In this document: positions 15,963 through 24,098 of the stretch, one piece after another | How the letters are laid out: each line of letters opens with the position of its first letter | Position numbering within the stretch: the stretch's first letter is position 1 | NCBI GenBank assembly: GCA_964563545.1 | Contig: CAZLXB010000001.1 | Span: 1 to 64,000 of the forward strand | Direction of reading: 5' to 3' | DNA from: Casp-actino8 sp964563545 | GTDB lineage: Bacteria > Actinomycetota > Acidimicrobiia > Acidimicrobiales > Ilumatobacteraceae | DNA length: 64,000 nucleotides | Translations under genes and position numbers: made by a program | Notes under the pieces: generated by a model | Seen by the model: the letters and a program-made list of their open reading frames with translations, nothing else | What the model was told of the DNA's origin: nothing | Database searches by the model: none

Positions 15963-17931
15963 GTCTCGCCACTTCATCGGCGGAGGCCAGACCCTCCGAC
16001 GTCGGTGCCACGGGACGCCGACGCGATCCGGGGAACGCGGCCAGAACCGTACCGAGGGCCGTGAGCGCACCGCCGATCCAGAGCCACAGGATCATCGGCT
16101 TCACGAAGACCTTGATCCGTGCTTCGGTGTCGTCGGGTCGGACGTTGCCCTCGAGCGTGAGATACAGGTCGTGACGCAGTCCGGTCTTCACACTCGGCGT
16201 GCCGATGTCCATCCCCTGTTTGATGTACTTGCTGCGCGCGGGTGCGTACACCTGATCGTCGTCGATCCGCACGGCGGCCTTGACCGACGCCTTCACGTCA
16301 TCGCTCTCGACCGACAGCCCCTCGAAGGTGAAGGAATGACCGGAGAACTCCACTCGATCGCCGATCTTCATCACGAATTCCTGGCTGCGTGTGAAGCCGC
16401 CCGATGCGGCGAGGGCGACCGAGATGACGATCACACCGAGATGCACGATCATGCCGCCGTTGGCTCGACCGACGAATCCTCGCCAGCCGTGTCGACGGGA
16501 CGCCAAGGCGAGTTGACGCAACGCCGAACCGGCCGCGAATCCACCGAGCGCGAAGGCCAGTAGGGGCGCCCAGCCATCGGCACCGACGAGGAGACTGAAC
16601 GCCAGTCCAGCGATTCCCACCCACACCGGCCAGAACAGGCGATCGCGCAACAGTTCGCCACTCGCCTTGCGCCACGGCAACACCGGTGCCACAGCCATCA
16701 GGAACAGCATGGTGATCCCGATCGGTTTGGTCATGGTGTCGAAGAACGGCTGACCGACGACGAGTCGACGATTCTGAAGCGCTTCGACGACGAGTGGGAA
16801 GACCGTGCCGAGCAGAACGATGAATGCGAACACGCTGAAGAGAACGTTGTTGGCGAGGAAGGCCCCCTCGCGACTCAGCGGGGAGTCGATCGTGCCCGGG
16901 GAACGAAGTCGGTCACCGCGCCAGCCGATGAGAGCCACCGATATCGCGACGACGATGGTGAAGAACGTGAGCAACCATGGGCCCACGCTCCCCTCGCTGA
17001 ACGCGTGGACGCTGTTGATCACCCCCGAACGGGTGAGGAAGGTTCCGAGAATCGTCAATGCGAACGTGGCGATCACGAGACTCAGGTTCCAGACGCGCAA
17101 CATGCCACGTCGTTCCTGCACGAGTACCGAGTGGAGGAACGCAGTGCCGGTGAGCCAGGGCAGGAAACTCGCGTTCTCCACCGGATCCCATGCCCACACA
17201 CCGCTCCAGCCGAGAACTTCGTAACTCCACCAGCCGCCGAGGATGATACCGACGGTGAGGAAACCCCACGAATAGAGCGTCCAGCGGCGGGTGGCGAGGA
17301 GCCAACCTTCTCCGAGTCGACCGGTCACGAGGGCGGCGATGGCGAAAGCGAACGGCACCGTGAAGCCGACGTAGCCGACATAGAGGATCGGAGGGTGGAA
17401 GAGAACGAGGATGTGATTCTGGAGGAGAGGATTCGGACCCGTTCCGTCGTTCACCCCCGGCGGACCGACCGCGAACGGATTGGCCGGCCCGAACGACAAC
17501 AGAAAGAAGAAGATCGCCACCGCGAACATCACGATCATCGCCCACGCAAGAAGAACGTCGTCTTTCTGACGGCGGAACTTGCGAGCCACCGCAGCCGTGA
17601 AACCGGTCAGGATCAAGATCCACATGAGAATCGATCCTTCGAGTGCACTCCACAACGCGGTGATGTTGAACAGCGCGGGAGTGTCGCGCGAACCGACCTG
17701 CTGAACGTAGGCCAAACTGAAGTCACGGGTGATGAGAGCGCGCTCCATCACGACGAAGGCCACCACCGCAGCCGCGAACGATGCGTATGCATACCGAGAA
17801 CTCGACGCCAACGCGCGGGTGTCGCCACGTCGGATGCCAGCGAAAGTGATCAGCGCGCCGGCGATGCAGACCAACAGTCCACACAGAATCGCACCACGAC
17901 CGACGGCCGCGTTCAGGCTGACGGCGAGCAC
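15955..17931 (-). CDS. ccmF: heme lyase subunit CcmF
   Basis: A 658-residue polytopic membrane protein that ligates heme from holo-CcmE to apocytochrome c. The WWD heme-handling motif GGWWSYEVLGWSGVWAWDP is at about residues 237-258 and is followed by ENASFLPWLTGTAFLHSV; histidines for the b-heme lie nearby in QNHILVLFHPP and AFLHSV. A large C-terminal extracytoplasmic loop precedes the final helix. The GTG start at 17931 overlaps ccmE by 19 bases, leaving the normal CcmF N-terminus close to the first helix. It is the central gene of the operon. Confidence 0.95.
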   Translation of the reverse strand: MLAVSLNAAVGRGAILCGLLVCIAGALITFAGIRRGDTRALASSSRYAYASFAAAVVAFVVMERALITRDFSLAYVQQVGSRDTPALFNITALWSALEGSILMWILILTGFTAAVARKFRRQKDDVLLAWAMIVMFAVAIFFFLLSFGPANPFAVGPPGVNDGTGPNPLLQNHILVLFHPPILYVGYVGFTVPFAFAIAALVTGRLGEGWLLATRRWTLYSWGFLTVGIILGGWWSYEVLGWSGVWAWDPVENASFLPWLTGTAFLHSVLVQERRGMLRVWNLSLVIATFALTILGTFLTRSGVINSVHAFSEGSVGPWLLTFFTIVVAISVALIGWRGDRLRSPGTIDSPLSREGAFLANNVLFSVFAFIVLLGTVFPLVVEALQNRRLVVGQPFFDTMTKPIGITMLFLMAVAPVLPWRKASGELLRDRLFWPVWVGIAGLAFSLLVGADGWAPLLAFALGGFAAGSALRQLALASRRHGWRGFVGRANGGMIVHLGVIVISVALAASGGFTRSQEFVMKIGDRVEFSGHSFTFEGLSVESDDVKASVKAAVRIDDDQVYAPARSKYIKQGMDIGTPSVKTGLRHDLYLTLEGNVRPDDTEARIKVFVKPMILWLWIGGALTALGTVLAAFPGSRRRPVAPTSEGLASADEVARHV

Positions 17932-18395
17932 GCAGAACCCTTGGACTCACCGTCTTTGGCCGCCACCCGATCGGGATTCTCGGCCTTGTATTCGTTGGAG
18001 TGCTTCACTTCGATGCGATCCCCCTCGAACACACCGTTCTGCAGGATCCCGTGGACGACCACCGGGATGCACTCCTTGAAGATGCCGCCGGGCTCACCTT
18101 CGTACCGAACCGGCATCGCGGCATCGCCGAAAGAGATCGAGAAAGTCGTGACGGTTCCGTCCTCGGCCACGGTTCCTTCGTCGACGACTCCCTGCACGCG
18201 CAACCGACGTCCCGCCTCGCAGCCGTCCTTGGCTCCGATCTCATCGACGTTGCAGTAATAGTCGATGGCCGACGTGAGGAACTGAGTCACGATCACACCA
18301 CCGGCCGCGATGACCACTGCCAGCACCACGATGGGGAGCCAGCGACGGCGTCGGCGGATACTCGTTTCGGCTACCGGCCGAGGAGTCAGGTCCAT
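17913..18395 (-). CDS. ccmE: heme chaperone CcmE
   Basis: A 160-residue periplasm-facing heme chaperone. One N-terminal membrane helix (LPIVVLAVVIAAGGVIVTQF) is followed by the OB-fold beta barrel. The heme-binding histidine sits in KHSNEY, keeping the H-x3-Y spacing of classical CcmE. Two extra cysteines in CNVDEIGAKDGC form a small insert not found in proteobacterial CcmE, and a third lies in the tail (GSACSPSA). ATG 18395 overlaps the end of ccmD by ten bases and the gene overlaps ccmF, so expression is coupled. Confidence 0.9.
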   Translation of the reverse strand: MDLTPRPVAETSIRRRRRWLPIVVLAVVIAAGGVIVTQFLTSAIDYYCNVDEIGAKDGCEAGRRLRVQGVVDEGTVAEDGTVTTFSISFGDAAMPVRYEGEPGGIFKECIPVVVHGILQNGVFEGDRIEVKHSNEYKAENPDRVAAKDGESKGSACSPSA

Positions 18396-18520
18396 GGACG
18401 GTCCTCGGGCCGAACCTTTTCGGCGAGACGACGCGAGCGACGCACCACCGACCAGGCGAAGAGTCCGACGGCCGCCAGAGTGACGGCGTAACTCGCGAGG
18501 ATGAAGCCGAGATCGTCCAC
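18386..18520 (-). CDS. ccmD: small membrane protein CcmD
   Basis: A 44-residue protein with one membrane helix (GFILASYAVTLAAVGLFAWSVV) and a basic cytosolic tail (RRSRRLAEKVRPEDRPWT). This is the size and shape of CcmD, which releases holo-CcmE from CcmABC. It is found between ccmC and ccmE, its normal place. GTG 18520 follows the ccmC stop by two bases, and its end overlaps ccmE. It is too short for ordinary gene-finding cut-offs and could easily be missed. Confidence 0.85.
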   Translation of the reverse strand: MDDLGFILASYAVTLAAVGLFAWSVVRRSRRLAEKVRPEDRPWT

Positions 18521-18522
18521 GG

Positions 18523-19275
18523 TCAACCGACCTCGGCCCGGCGGGCGGCGATGGCGAGGTCGAGACCGGTGTCGTCCACCAGATCCTGCAAGGCCAGAGC
18601 GCGTTGACGATGTAGCAACAGCCATACGTACATGAGCGTGAAGACGATGACGCCGAGGAAGAGGGTGAAGAGCATGAGTCCGTCCATGGTCACATCGGTG
18701 TTGCCGGCCACACTCGCCTCCTGATGGAGCGAGTTCCACAGTTCGACCGAGAAGTGCACGAGCGGGATCTCGAGGACCGCGAGCAGCGCCAGCACTGCAC
18801 TTCGGCGCGCGCGCTGATGATGCGTTCCACCGAGGTTGCGCACGGCGAGATAACCGACGTAGGTGACGAAGAGAAAGGCAGTGGTGGTGAGGCGCGCGTC
18901 CCACGTCCAGAACGTGCCCCACGTGAGTCGACCCCACAAGCTGCCGGTCACGAGCGAGATGCCCATGAACAACACGCCGATCTCGGCCGAGGCGCCGGCG
19001 ATGCGATCCCATGTCAGCGACCGCGTCCGTCGCCACAGATAAGCGGCCGATGAGATCGCCGTGACGACGAAGGCGAGATACGCGAGCCAGGCACCCGGCA
19101 CGTGCGCGTACATGATCCGTACCGATTCGCCCTGATTGATGTCGGCGGGGGTCACGAACAATCCGAACCACGTGAGCCAGAGGATCCCGACGAGGGTCGT
19201 GATCCCGAGTGCACGGGTGAAGGGGGTCCCGGTGACGCGATCCGGCCGCCCGGTAACGGCGGTGGAAGCGGTCAT
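18523..19275 (-). CDS. ccmC: heme exporter/handling protein CcmC
   Basis: A 250-residue membrane protein with six predicted helices. The tryptophan-rich heme-binding loop WGRLTWGTFWTWDARLT lies between helices 3 and 4, and flanking histidines are in MYAHVPGAW and LVHFSVELWNSLHQ. CcmC attaches heme to CcmE. AAAGGAG lies just upstream of ATG 19275. It follows ccmB after 21 bases and is followed by ccmD after two. Confidence 0.95.
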   Translation of the reverse strand: MTASTAVTGRPDRVTGTPFTRALGITTLVGILWLTWFGLFVTPADINQGESVRIMYAHVPGAWLAYLAFVVTAISSAAYLWRRTRSLTWDRIAGASAEIGVLFMGISLVTGSLWGRLTWGTFWTWDARLTTTAFLFVTYVGYLAVRNLGGTHHQRARRSAVLALLAVLEIPLVHFSVELWNSLHQEASVAGNTDVTMDGLMLFTLFLGVIVFTLMYVWLLLHRQRALALQDLVDDTGLDLAIAARRAEVG

Positions 19276-19296
19276 CGAATCTCCTTTGCTCGGGTC

Positions 19297-19986
19297 TTAC
19301 TCATCGACGAGTGGTCCGAAAGCGACCGCTCCCACAACACTGAACAGCACCGCGAACACGGCGAGCAAACCGAGCCACGGCCAGCCCTCCGACACCTCGA
19401 TGCCGTTGGTTCCAAAGGCCGACTCGGTCGCCCTCGTGGCGCCGATCAGAACGGGTGCCACCACCGGCAACAACAGCAGCGGGAGCAGGGTTTCTCGGCC
19501 CTTGGAACCGGCGGCCAAACCTCCGTAGAGGGTGGCCACCGAAGCCAGGCCCGTGACGGCGACGACGATCGTCGTGACCAAGAGCACGCCACCACCGAGC
19601 GATACATCGGCGCGATACAACACGACGGCGGCCACCACCAGTGCGATGTCGAGGACGAGGAGTTGTACCGCCACCGCCACCGCCTTGCCCAAGAAGATGG
19701 CAACCGGATTCACGCCTGCGGATCGCATGGCGTCGAGGGCACCATCGGCGGTGTCGACGGCGAACGAACGAGCGATCAGAAAGAGAACGCTGAAGATCGT
19801 GGCCAGCCAGACGAGCCCGGGAGCGACGCGCTCGAGTACCGCATCCGAATCGAGCGCGAAGGCGAACATCACCATGACGAGAACCGCGAACGGGATCACC
19901 TGGTTCATGACCACACGACTTCGCCATTCGACGAGAAGATCGCGACGCGCGATGGCCCGCGCCACGGAGAGGGTGCCGGTGTTCAT
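19297..19986 (-). CDS. ccmB: heme ABC exporter membrane subunit CcmB
   Basis: A 229-residue polytopic protein, the permease partner of CcmA. The N-terminal RRDLLVEWRSR motif is typical of CcmB and about six hydrophobic helices follow. With CcmA it drives release of holo-CcmE rather than export of heme itself. ATG 19986 overlaps the ccmA stop in an ATGA, so the pair is translationally coupled. Confidence 0.92.
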   Translation of the reverse strand: MNTGTLSVARAIARRDLLVEWRSRVVMNQVIPFAVLVMVMFAFALDSDAVLERVAPGLVWLATIFSVLFLIARSFAVDTADGALDAMRSAGVNPVAIFLGKAVAVAVQLLVLDIALVVAAVVLYRADVSLGGGVLLVTTIVVAVTGLASVATLYGGLAAGSKGRETLLPLLLLPVVAPVLIGATRATESAFGTNGIEVSEGWPWLGLLAVFAVLFSVVGAVAFGPLVDE

Positions 19987-20678
19987 CGGACGCCACCTCG
20001 CACCTGACCGGCCACGACCTCCACCTGACGAGTGGCCAATCCCCCGGCGCGCTCGAGTTCGTGACTGGCGACGACGATCGTCGCACCCGATGCCGCCGCG
20101 GCGCGCAGGACACGGTCGAGCTCGTCACGACCGTCGGCGTCGAGTCCGGCATGGGGTTCGTCGAGAAGCCACAGTTCGGCCCGACGCGCGACGAGACCGG
20201 CCAACGCGGTGCGACGACGCTGACCGGCCGACAACTTCGACACGCGAACCGTCGCGAGTCGCCCATCGAGTCCCATGCGAGCCATCGCCGCTTGAACTTC
20301 GGTCGCGGAAGCCCCCGACAACCGACCCCAGAATCCGACGTTCTCGGCCACGGTGAGATCGTGGTACAGACCGTTGGTGTGGCCGATGATCCCGACATGC
20401 GCACGCACTCGCTCGCGATCGGTCGCGAGATCGACGCCGCACACCGATGCCGATCCACGCTCGAGTGGCAACAAACCGGCGCACAGACGTAACAAGCTCG
20501 TCTTGCCCGCCCCGTTGGGACCGCGCAACAACAGGATCTCGCCGCGCTCGACGCGCAGCGATGCGCCGGCCAATGCCGGAAAGGAACCGATCAGAGCGAC
20601 CGCGTCGATCAACTCGACGACCGGTCCACCCTCCGTGCGGTGGGCAGCGGATGTCGCTATCGGCTGCGCACCGGACAT
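19983..20678 (-). CDS. ccmA: heme ABC exporter ATP-binding subunit CcmA
   Basis: A 231-residue ABC ATPase. Walker A is GPNGAGKTS, the signature is KLSAGQRRR and Walker B is LWLLDEPHAGLD. Together with CcmB it powers the holo-CcmE release step. ATG 20678 was chosen: a TAGCGT hexamer lies 10 bases upstream and the longer frame overlaps the divergent sortase promoter. It is the first gene of the nine-gene ccm operon running leftward. Confidence 0.92.
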   Translation of the reverse strand: MSGAQPIATSAAHRTEGGPVVELIDAVALIGSFPALAGASLRVERGEILLLRGPNGAGKTSLLRLCAGLLPLERGSASVCGVDLATDRERVRAHVGIIGHTNGLYHDLTVAENVGFWGRLSGASATEVQAAMARMGLDGRLATVRVSKLSAGQRRRTALAGLVARRAELWLLDEPHAGLDADGRDELDRVLRAAAASGATIVVASHELERAGGLATRQVEVVAGQVRGGVR

Positions 20679-20725
20679 AACACGTCTGACGCTACCGGCG
20701 ACGTACTCGGCCGGGGGCTCAGGGC

Positions 20726-20731
20726 TAGCGT
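20726..20731 (+). promoter_or_regulatory. -10 hexamer TAGCGT for the sortase gene
   Basis: TAGCGT ends 9 bases before GTG 20741 with no ribosome-binding site. The divergent ccmA has the same hexamer, TAGCGT, on the other strand 10 bases before its ATG. Confidence 0.45.
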
Positions 20732-20740
20732 CATCCATCT

Positions 20741-21769
20741 GTGACCACATCGACCGATGCCGGTGGAGCGCGGCGCTCACGACGGGACTGGTACTGGTTC
20801 CTCGGCCGGACCGGTCAATTCCTGATCGCGACCGGCGTCCTCCTCTTCCTTTTCGTCGGCTACCAACTCTGGGGCACCGGAATCGAGGAAACTCAGGCGC
20901 AGAATCGACTCCAGGACCGCTTCGAGCAGACGATCGCCACTTCGTCGACGGCCGACACACCTGCGGACATCGCTCCGTCGATCACGATCGAGTCGGGTGA
21001 GCCGATCGCCGTCCTGCGCATCCCGCGCATCGGAGTCGAGAAGTACGTCGTCGAAGGCGTCGAACCCGACGACCTGAAGAAGGGACCGGGTCATTATCCG
21101 CATTCGGTTCAGCCCGGTCGGCCCGGCAACTTCGCGGTCGCCGGACATCGCACGACCTACGGCGAGCCGTTCCGAAACATCGACGAACTGGAAGTCGGCG
21201 ACGAGATCACGTTGCTCGACGCCAAAGGTCGCGAGTTCGTGTATCTCGTGACTGGAACAACCATCGTCAGCCCGTCCGACACGTGGGTCGTCACGACTTC
21301 GGACCCCGACACCGCGGTGCTCACGCTCACGACCTGTCACCCCGAATTCTCGGCCAAACAACGACTCGTCGTGTCGGCGCGCCTCGACACCGAACGAACC
21401 CCGCCGGCACCCGACGACGCGTTCGTCGCCGACGGTCTCACGATGCCGGTGACCACATCGGTCACCATCGATCCCAGTGTCGATCCTGCAGTCGACACCT
21501 CCTCCCCACCCGCCATCACCGACGACTCCGTCATCGTCCAAGAGATCGAAACATTCGATGCCGGTTGGTTCTCCGACGCCAACGCCTGGACGGATCTCGC
21601 GGTGTGGCTCGCTATCGAAGTCGCCTTCATCGCGATCGTCTGGCGATTCTCACGACGATTGGGCCGGGGTGCGAGGTTCACCACGCTCGCGCTCGGCGCG
21701 CTACCCGGTCTGGTGATCCTCTACTTCGTCTTCCAGAACGTGAGTCGGCTCCTGCCGCCCAATCTCTGA
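20741..21769 (+). CDS. class E sortase
   Basis: A 342-residue membrane-anchored transpeptidase that links surface proteins to the cell wall or assembles pili. One N-terminal helix (TGQFLIATGVLLFLFVGY) leads to the sortase barrel with the catalytic triad His136 (VAGHRTTYG), Cys199 (TLTTCHPEF) and Arg208 (KQRLVV). The TLTTC signature is typical of class E. Unlike compact class E enzymes, this one has a proline/threonine-rich linker and two C-terminal membrane helices (residues about 285-335). No LPXTG-like substrate is encoded nearby. It is divergent from ccmA and abuts the convergent enoyl-CoA hydratase. Confidence 0.9.
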   Translation: MTTSTDAGGARRSRRDWYWFLGRTGQFLIATGVLLFLFVGYQLWGTGIEETQAQNRLQDRFEQTIATSSTADTPADIAPSITIESGEPIAVLRIPRIGVEKYVVEGVEPDDLKKGPGHYPHSVQPGRPGNFAVAGHRTTYGEPFRNIDELEVGDEITLLDAKGREFVYLVTGTTIVSPSDTWVVTTSDPDTAVLTLTTCHPEFSAKQRLVVSARLDTERTPPAPDDAFVADGLTMPVTTSVTIDPSVDPAVDTSSPPAITDDSVIVQEIETFDAGWFSDANAWTDLAVWLAIEVAFIAIVWRFSRRLGRGARFTTLALGALPGLVILYFVFQNVSRLLPPNL

Positions 21770-22507
21770 TCAGCGACCGTCGAAGCGCGGTGATCGCTTC
21801 TCCATGAATGCCCGCCGTCCTTCGGCTGCGTCCTCGCTGTTCCACGCGGCGAGTCGCACCCTCTCCATCGTTTCGTCGGAGACCTCTCGCCCCGACGCCG
21901 CCGAAACTCCTTCGAGCATCGACTTGTGGGCGGCGATGGTGAGTGGTGCGAGCAAAGAAAGTTCGTCGGCCCAAACCAACGCATCGGACACATTGCCGAT
22001 GCGATGAACGAATCCGCCGAGAAGTGAAGCCGCCTCCATCGATTCACCAGTGAGAAGCATGAACCGCGCCGGGCTCCATCCCGCTTCTTGGGCGACTCGT
22101 TCCACTGTCCATCGATCGACGGCGAGCCCCAACTTCGCGGCCGGAACTCCGAAACGACTCGATGCGGTGGCCACGCGAAGATCACACGCAGCCGCGAGTT
22201 GCGTACCGGCGCCCAGAGCCGGGCCGTCCACTGCGGCCACGGTGAGCGCATCGAGAGCACCGAAGCCACGAAGAACGGCGAGCAAGGTATCGGTGAAGAC
22301 ACCGAGTTCGACACCCGCGAGATCGGCACCGCTGCAGAAGGCCGGCGGAGCTCCCGACAGAACGAGGACGCGGGCTCCTGACTCTCGGACCATCGTCTGC
22401 GCTTCGGTGATCGCATGAAGAGTCTCGAGATCGACCGCATTCCGTTTCTCGGGACGATCGATCACGACCGACACCACCCGGCCGCGCACTTCGGTTCGAA
22501 CTGCCAC
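21770..22507 (-). CDS. enoyl-CoA hydratase/isomerase family protein
   Basis: A 245-residue crotonase-fold enzyme. It has the IDRPEKRNAVD substrate loop, FCSGADLAGV oxyanion hole and GPALGAGTQLAAACDLRVA. The usual second acid in the crotonase EVxLG segment is AKLGLAVD here, so it may not be a classic hydratase. GTG 22507 is set by a TACGGT hexamer six bases upstream on the minus strand. It is divergent from a small membrane protein gene over only 29 bases. Confidence 0.85.
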   Translation of the reverse strand: MAVRTEVRGRVVSVVIDRPEKRNAVDLETLHAITEAQTMVRESGARVLVLSGAPPAFCSGADLAGVELGVFTDTLLAVLRGFGALDALTVAAVDGPALGAGTQLAAACDLRVATASSRFGVPAAKLGLAVDRWTVERVAQEAGWSPARFMLLTGESMEAASLLGGFVHRIGNVSDALVWADELSLLAPLTIAAHKSMLEGVSAASGREVSDETMERVRLAAWNSEDAAEGRRAFMEKRSPRFDGR

Positions 22508-22513
22508 GTTCTC

Positions 22514-22519
22514 ACCGTA
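22514..22519 (-). promoter_or_regulatory. -10 hexamer TACGGT for the crotonase gene
   Basis: On the minus strand TACGGT ends six bases before GTG 22507. The opposite gene has its own hexamer 5 bases away, so two leaderless promoters share the 29-base spacer. Confidence 0.6.
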
Positions 22520-22524
22520 CTCGC

Positions 22525-22530
22525 TAGGGT
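22525..22530 (+). promoter_or_regulatory. -10 hexamer TAGGGT for the small membrane protein gene
   Basis: TAGGGT ends six bases before GTG 22537. It is the plus-strand half of the divergent leaderless promoter pair. Confidence 0.6.
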
Positions 22531-22536
22531 TCTCGT

Positions 22537-22812
22537 GTGACACCGAACGAGCGTCAACCGAACGTCGACCCCGTTCGTGCCCGTCGCCAGCGCATCGCCC
22601 ACTGGACACTTCTCGCCAACCGGATCGGCTATCTGTTCTACGCCGTCGCCATCGCACTCTTCGTCATGGCCTTCGCATTCGGATTCAAAGGTGTCCTCGT
22701 CACTCTCCTCACGATCTTCCTGATCGCCGGTTCGGTTCTTCTCGCGCCGGCCATCATCCTCGGCTATGCCATCAAGGCCGCCGAACGTGACGACCGCGAG
22801 CGTGGCCTCTAG
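22537..22812 (+). CDS. small two-helix membrane protein
   Basis: A 91-residue protein I cannot name. It has a short polar N-terminus rich in Arg (VRARRQRIAH), two hydrophobic helices (about residues 31-50 and 53-78) and a charged tail (KAAERDDRERGL). The topology suggests both ends in the cytosol. GTG 22537 is supported by a leaderless promoter. The TetR gene starts 48 bases downstream in the same direction. Confidence 0.65.
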   Translation: MTPNERQPNVDPVRARRQRIAHWTLLANRIGYLFYAVAIALFVMAFAFGFKGVLVTLLTIFLIAGSVLLAPAIILGYAIKAAERDDRERGL

Positions 22813-22860
22813 CCGCATGGATTCACCCTCGTTCAACGGTTACCGTGAGGCTCGACCGAC

Positions 22861-23448
22861 ATGGCCATGAGACTTCCCGCCCCGGAACGACGCGAACAAC
22901 TGCTGTCGGTCGCGCTCAGGGTGTTCGCTCAGAACGGCTTCCACGACACGTCGATGAACGACGTCGCCGAAGCCGCCGGCATCACCAAGCCTGTTCTGTA
23001 TCAACATTTCGATTCGAAACGTGAACTGTTCCTCGACGTGATCGAATCGGCCGGACATCGCATGATCTCGGCCATCACGACCCAGGCCACGACCGATACC
23101 GATGGTCGTCGGCGAACCGAACTCGGGTTCCGCGCTTACTTCACATGGGTCGCCGAGGACCACGATGCCTTCATGCTCCTCTTCGGGAGCGGTTCGCGAC
23201 GTGACCCCGAGTTCGCCGACGCCGTGCGCCAGTTCACCTCCAAGGTCGCCGATGCCATCGAGCCGCTGATCACCGCCGACATCGATGCGTCTCATCGGCG
23301 CACCCTCGCCTACGCGATCGTCGGCATGACCGAGGCGATCTCGCGCCGACTCGTGGAAGACGGTGCCGCGTTCGATCCGGATTTCGTCGCCCGTCAGGTG
23401 AGCGACCTCGCCTGGGCCGGCCTTCGCGCCGTCCAACGTCCGCGCTGA
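22861..23448 (+). CDS. TetR family transcriptional regulator
   Basis: A 195-residue repressor-like protein. The TetR helix-turn-helix covers about residues 10-55 (RREQLLSVALRVFAQNGF, TSMNDVAEAAGITKPVLYQHFDSK). The C-terminal ligand domain is of a type common beside lipid genes (AYFTWVAEDHDAFMLLFGSGSRRDPEF). ATG 22861 is used; ATG 22867 is an alternative. Its target is unknown, but acyl-CoA metabolism genes lie on both sides. It converges on the methyltransferase with one base between stops. Confidence 0.9.
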   Translation: MAMRLPAPERREQLLSVALRVFAQNGFHDTSMNDVAEAAGITKPVLYQHFDSKRELFLDVIESAGHRMISAITTQATTDTDGRRRTELGFRAYFTWVAEDHDAFMLLFGSGSRRDPEFADAVRQFTSKVADAIEPLITADIDASHRRTLAYAIVGMTEAISRRLVEDGAAFDPDFVARQVSDLAWAGLRAVQRPR

Positions 23449-23449
23449 A

Positions 23450-24082
23450 TCAGTCCACTCGACGAAGCACCCGCAGGCTGCCGGTCGCCGACTCGTCGAC
23501 GAAGAGTCCACTCGCCAGGGCTGGCCGGTAGATCTGCTCGTACGGAGGACGTCCGCCATCGGCCGGGTCGGGGAACACATCGTGAATCGCGAGGGTTCCG
23601 CCCGGGGCCACATGCGGAGTCCAGAGTTCGTAATCGAGACGCGCCGGCTCGACACCATGGCCACCATCGATGAACAGGAAGGCGAGAGGCGCCTTCCAGT
23701 TGCGCGCGACGGTGGGCGACGCACCGACGACCGCGATCACGACGTCTTCGAGTCCGGCACGAGCGATCGTGCGGCGAAAATGCGGAAGGGTGTCCATGAG
23801 ACCGGTCTCGGGATCGACCAACGACTCGTCGTGCCACTCCCAACCGGGCTGGTTCTCCTCGGATCCACGGTGATGGTCCACCGCGAAGACCACAGTGCCG
23901 TTCTCGCGCGCCGCAGCGCCGAGCCACACCGTGGACCGACCGCAGTACGAACCGACTTCCAGAAGAGGCAGGCCCGGCCGCCGAGCGGCGGCCTCCGATG
24001 CGGCACGATGGAGGGCGTCACCCTCCTCGACGGGCATGAAGCCGACGGCGCTCGACGCGACGTCGCGTAGATGCTGATCCAT
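23450..24082 (-). CDS. class I SAM-dependent methyltransferase-like protein
   Basis: A 210-residue protein of the Methyltransf_24 type. The SAM-binding motif I is LLEVGSYCGRSTVWLG, followed by VVFAVDHHRGSEE and FLFIDGGHGVEPARLDYELW. The order and the DGGHG motif match small-molecule O-methyltransferase-like proteins; the substrate is unknown. ATG 24082 lies 16 bases after the nitroreductase stop, so both are probably one operon. Confidence 0.8.
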   Translation of the reverse strand: MDQHLRDVASSAVGFMPVEEGDALHRAASEAAARRPGLPLLEVGSYCGRSTVWLGAAARENGTVVFAVDHHRGSEENQPGWEWHDESLVDPETGLMDTLPHFRRTIARAGLEDVVIAVVGASPTVARNWKAPLAFLFIDGGHGVEPARLDYELWTPHVAPGGTLAIHDVFPDPADGGRPPYEQIYRPALASGLFVDESATGSLRVLRRVD

Positions 24083-24098
24083 GGTGGTCAGCGAACGC

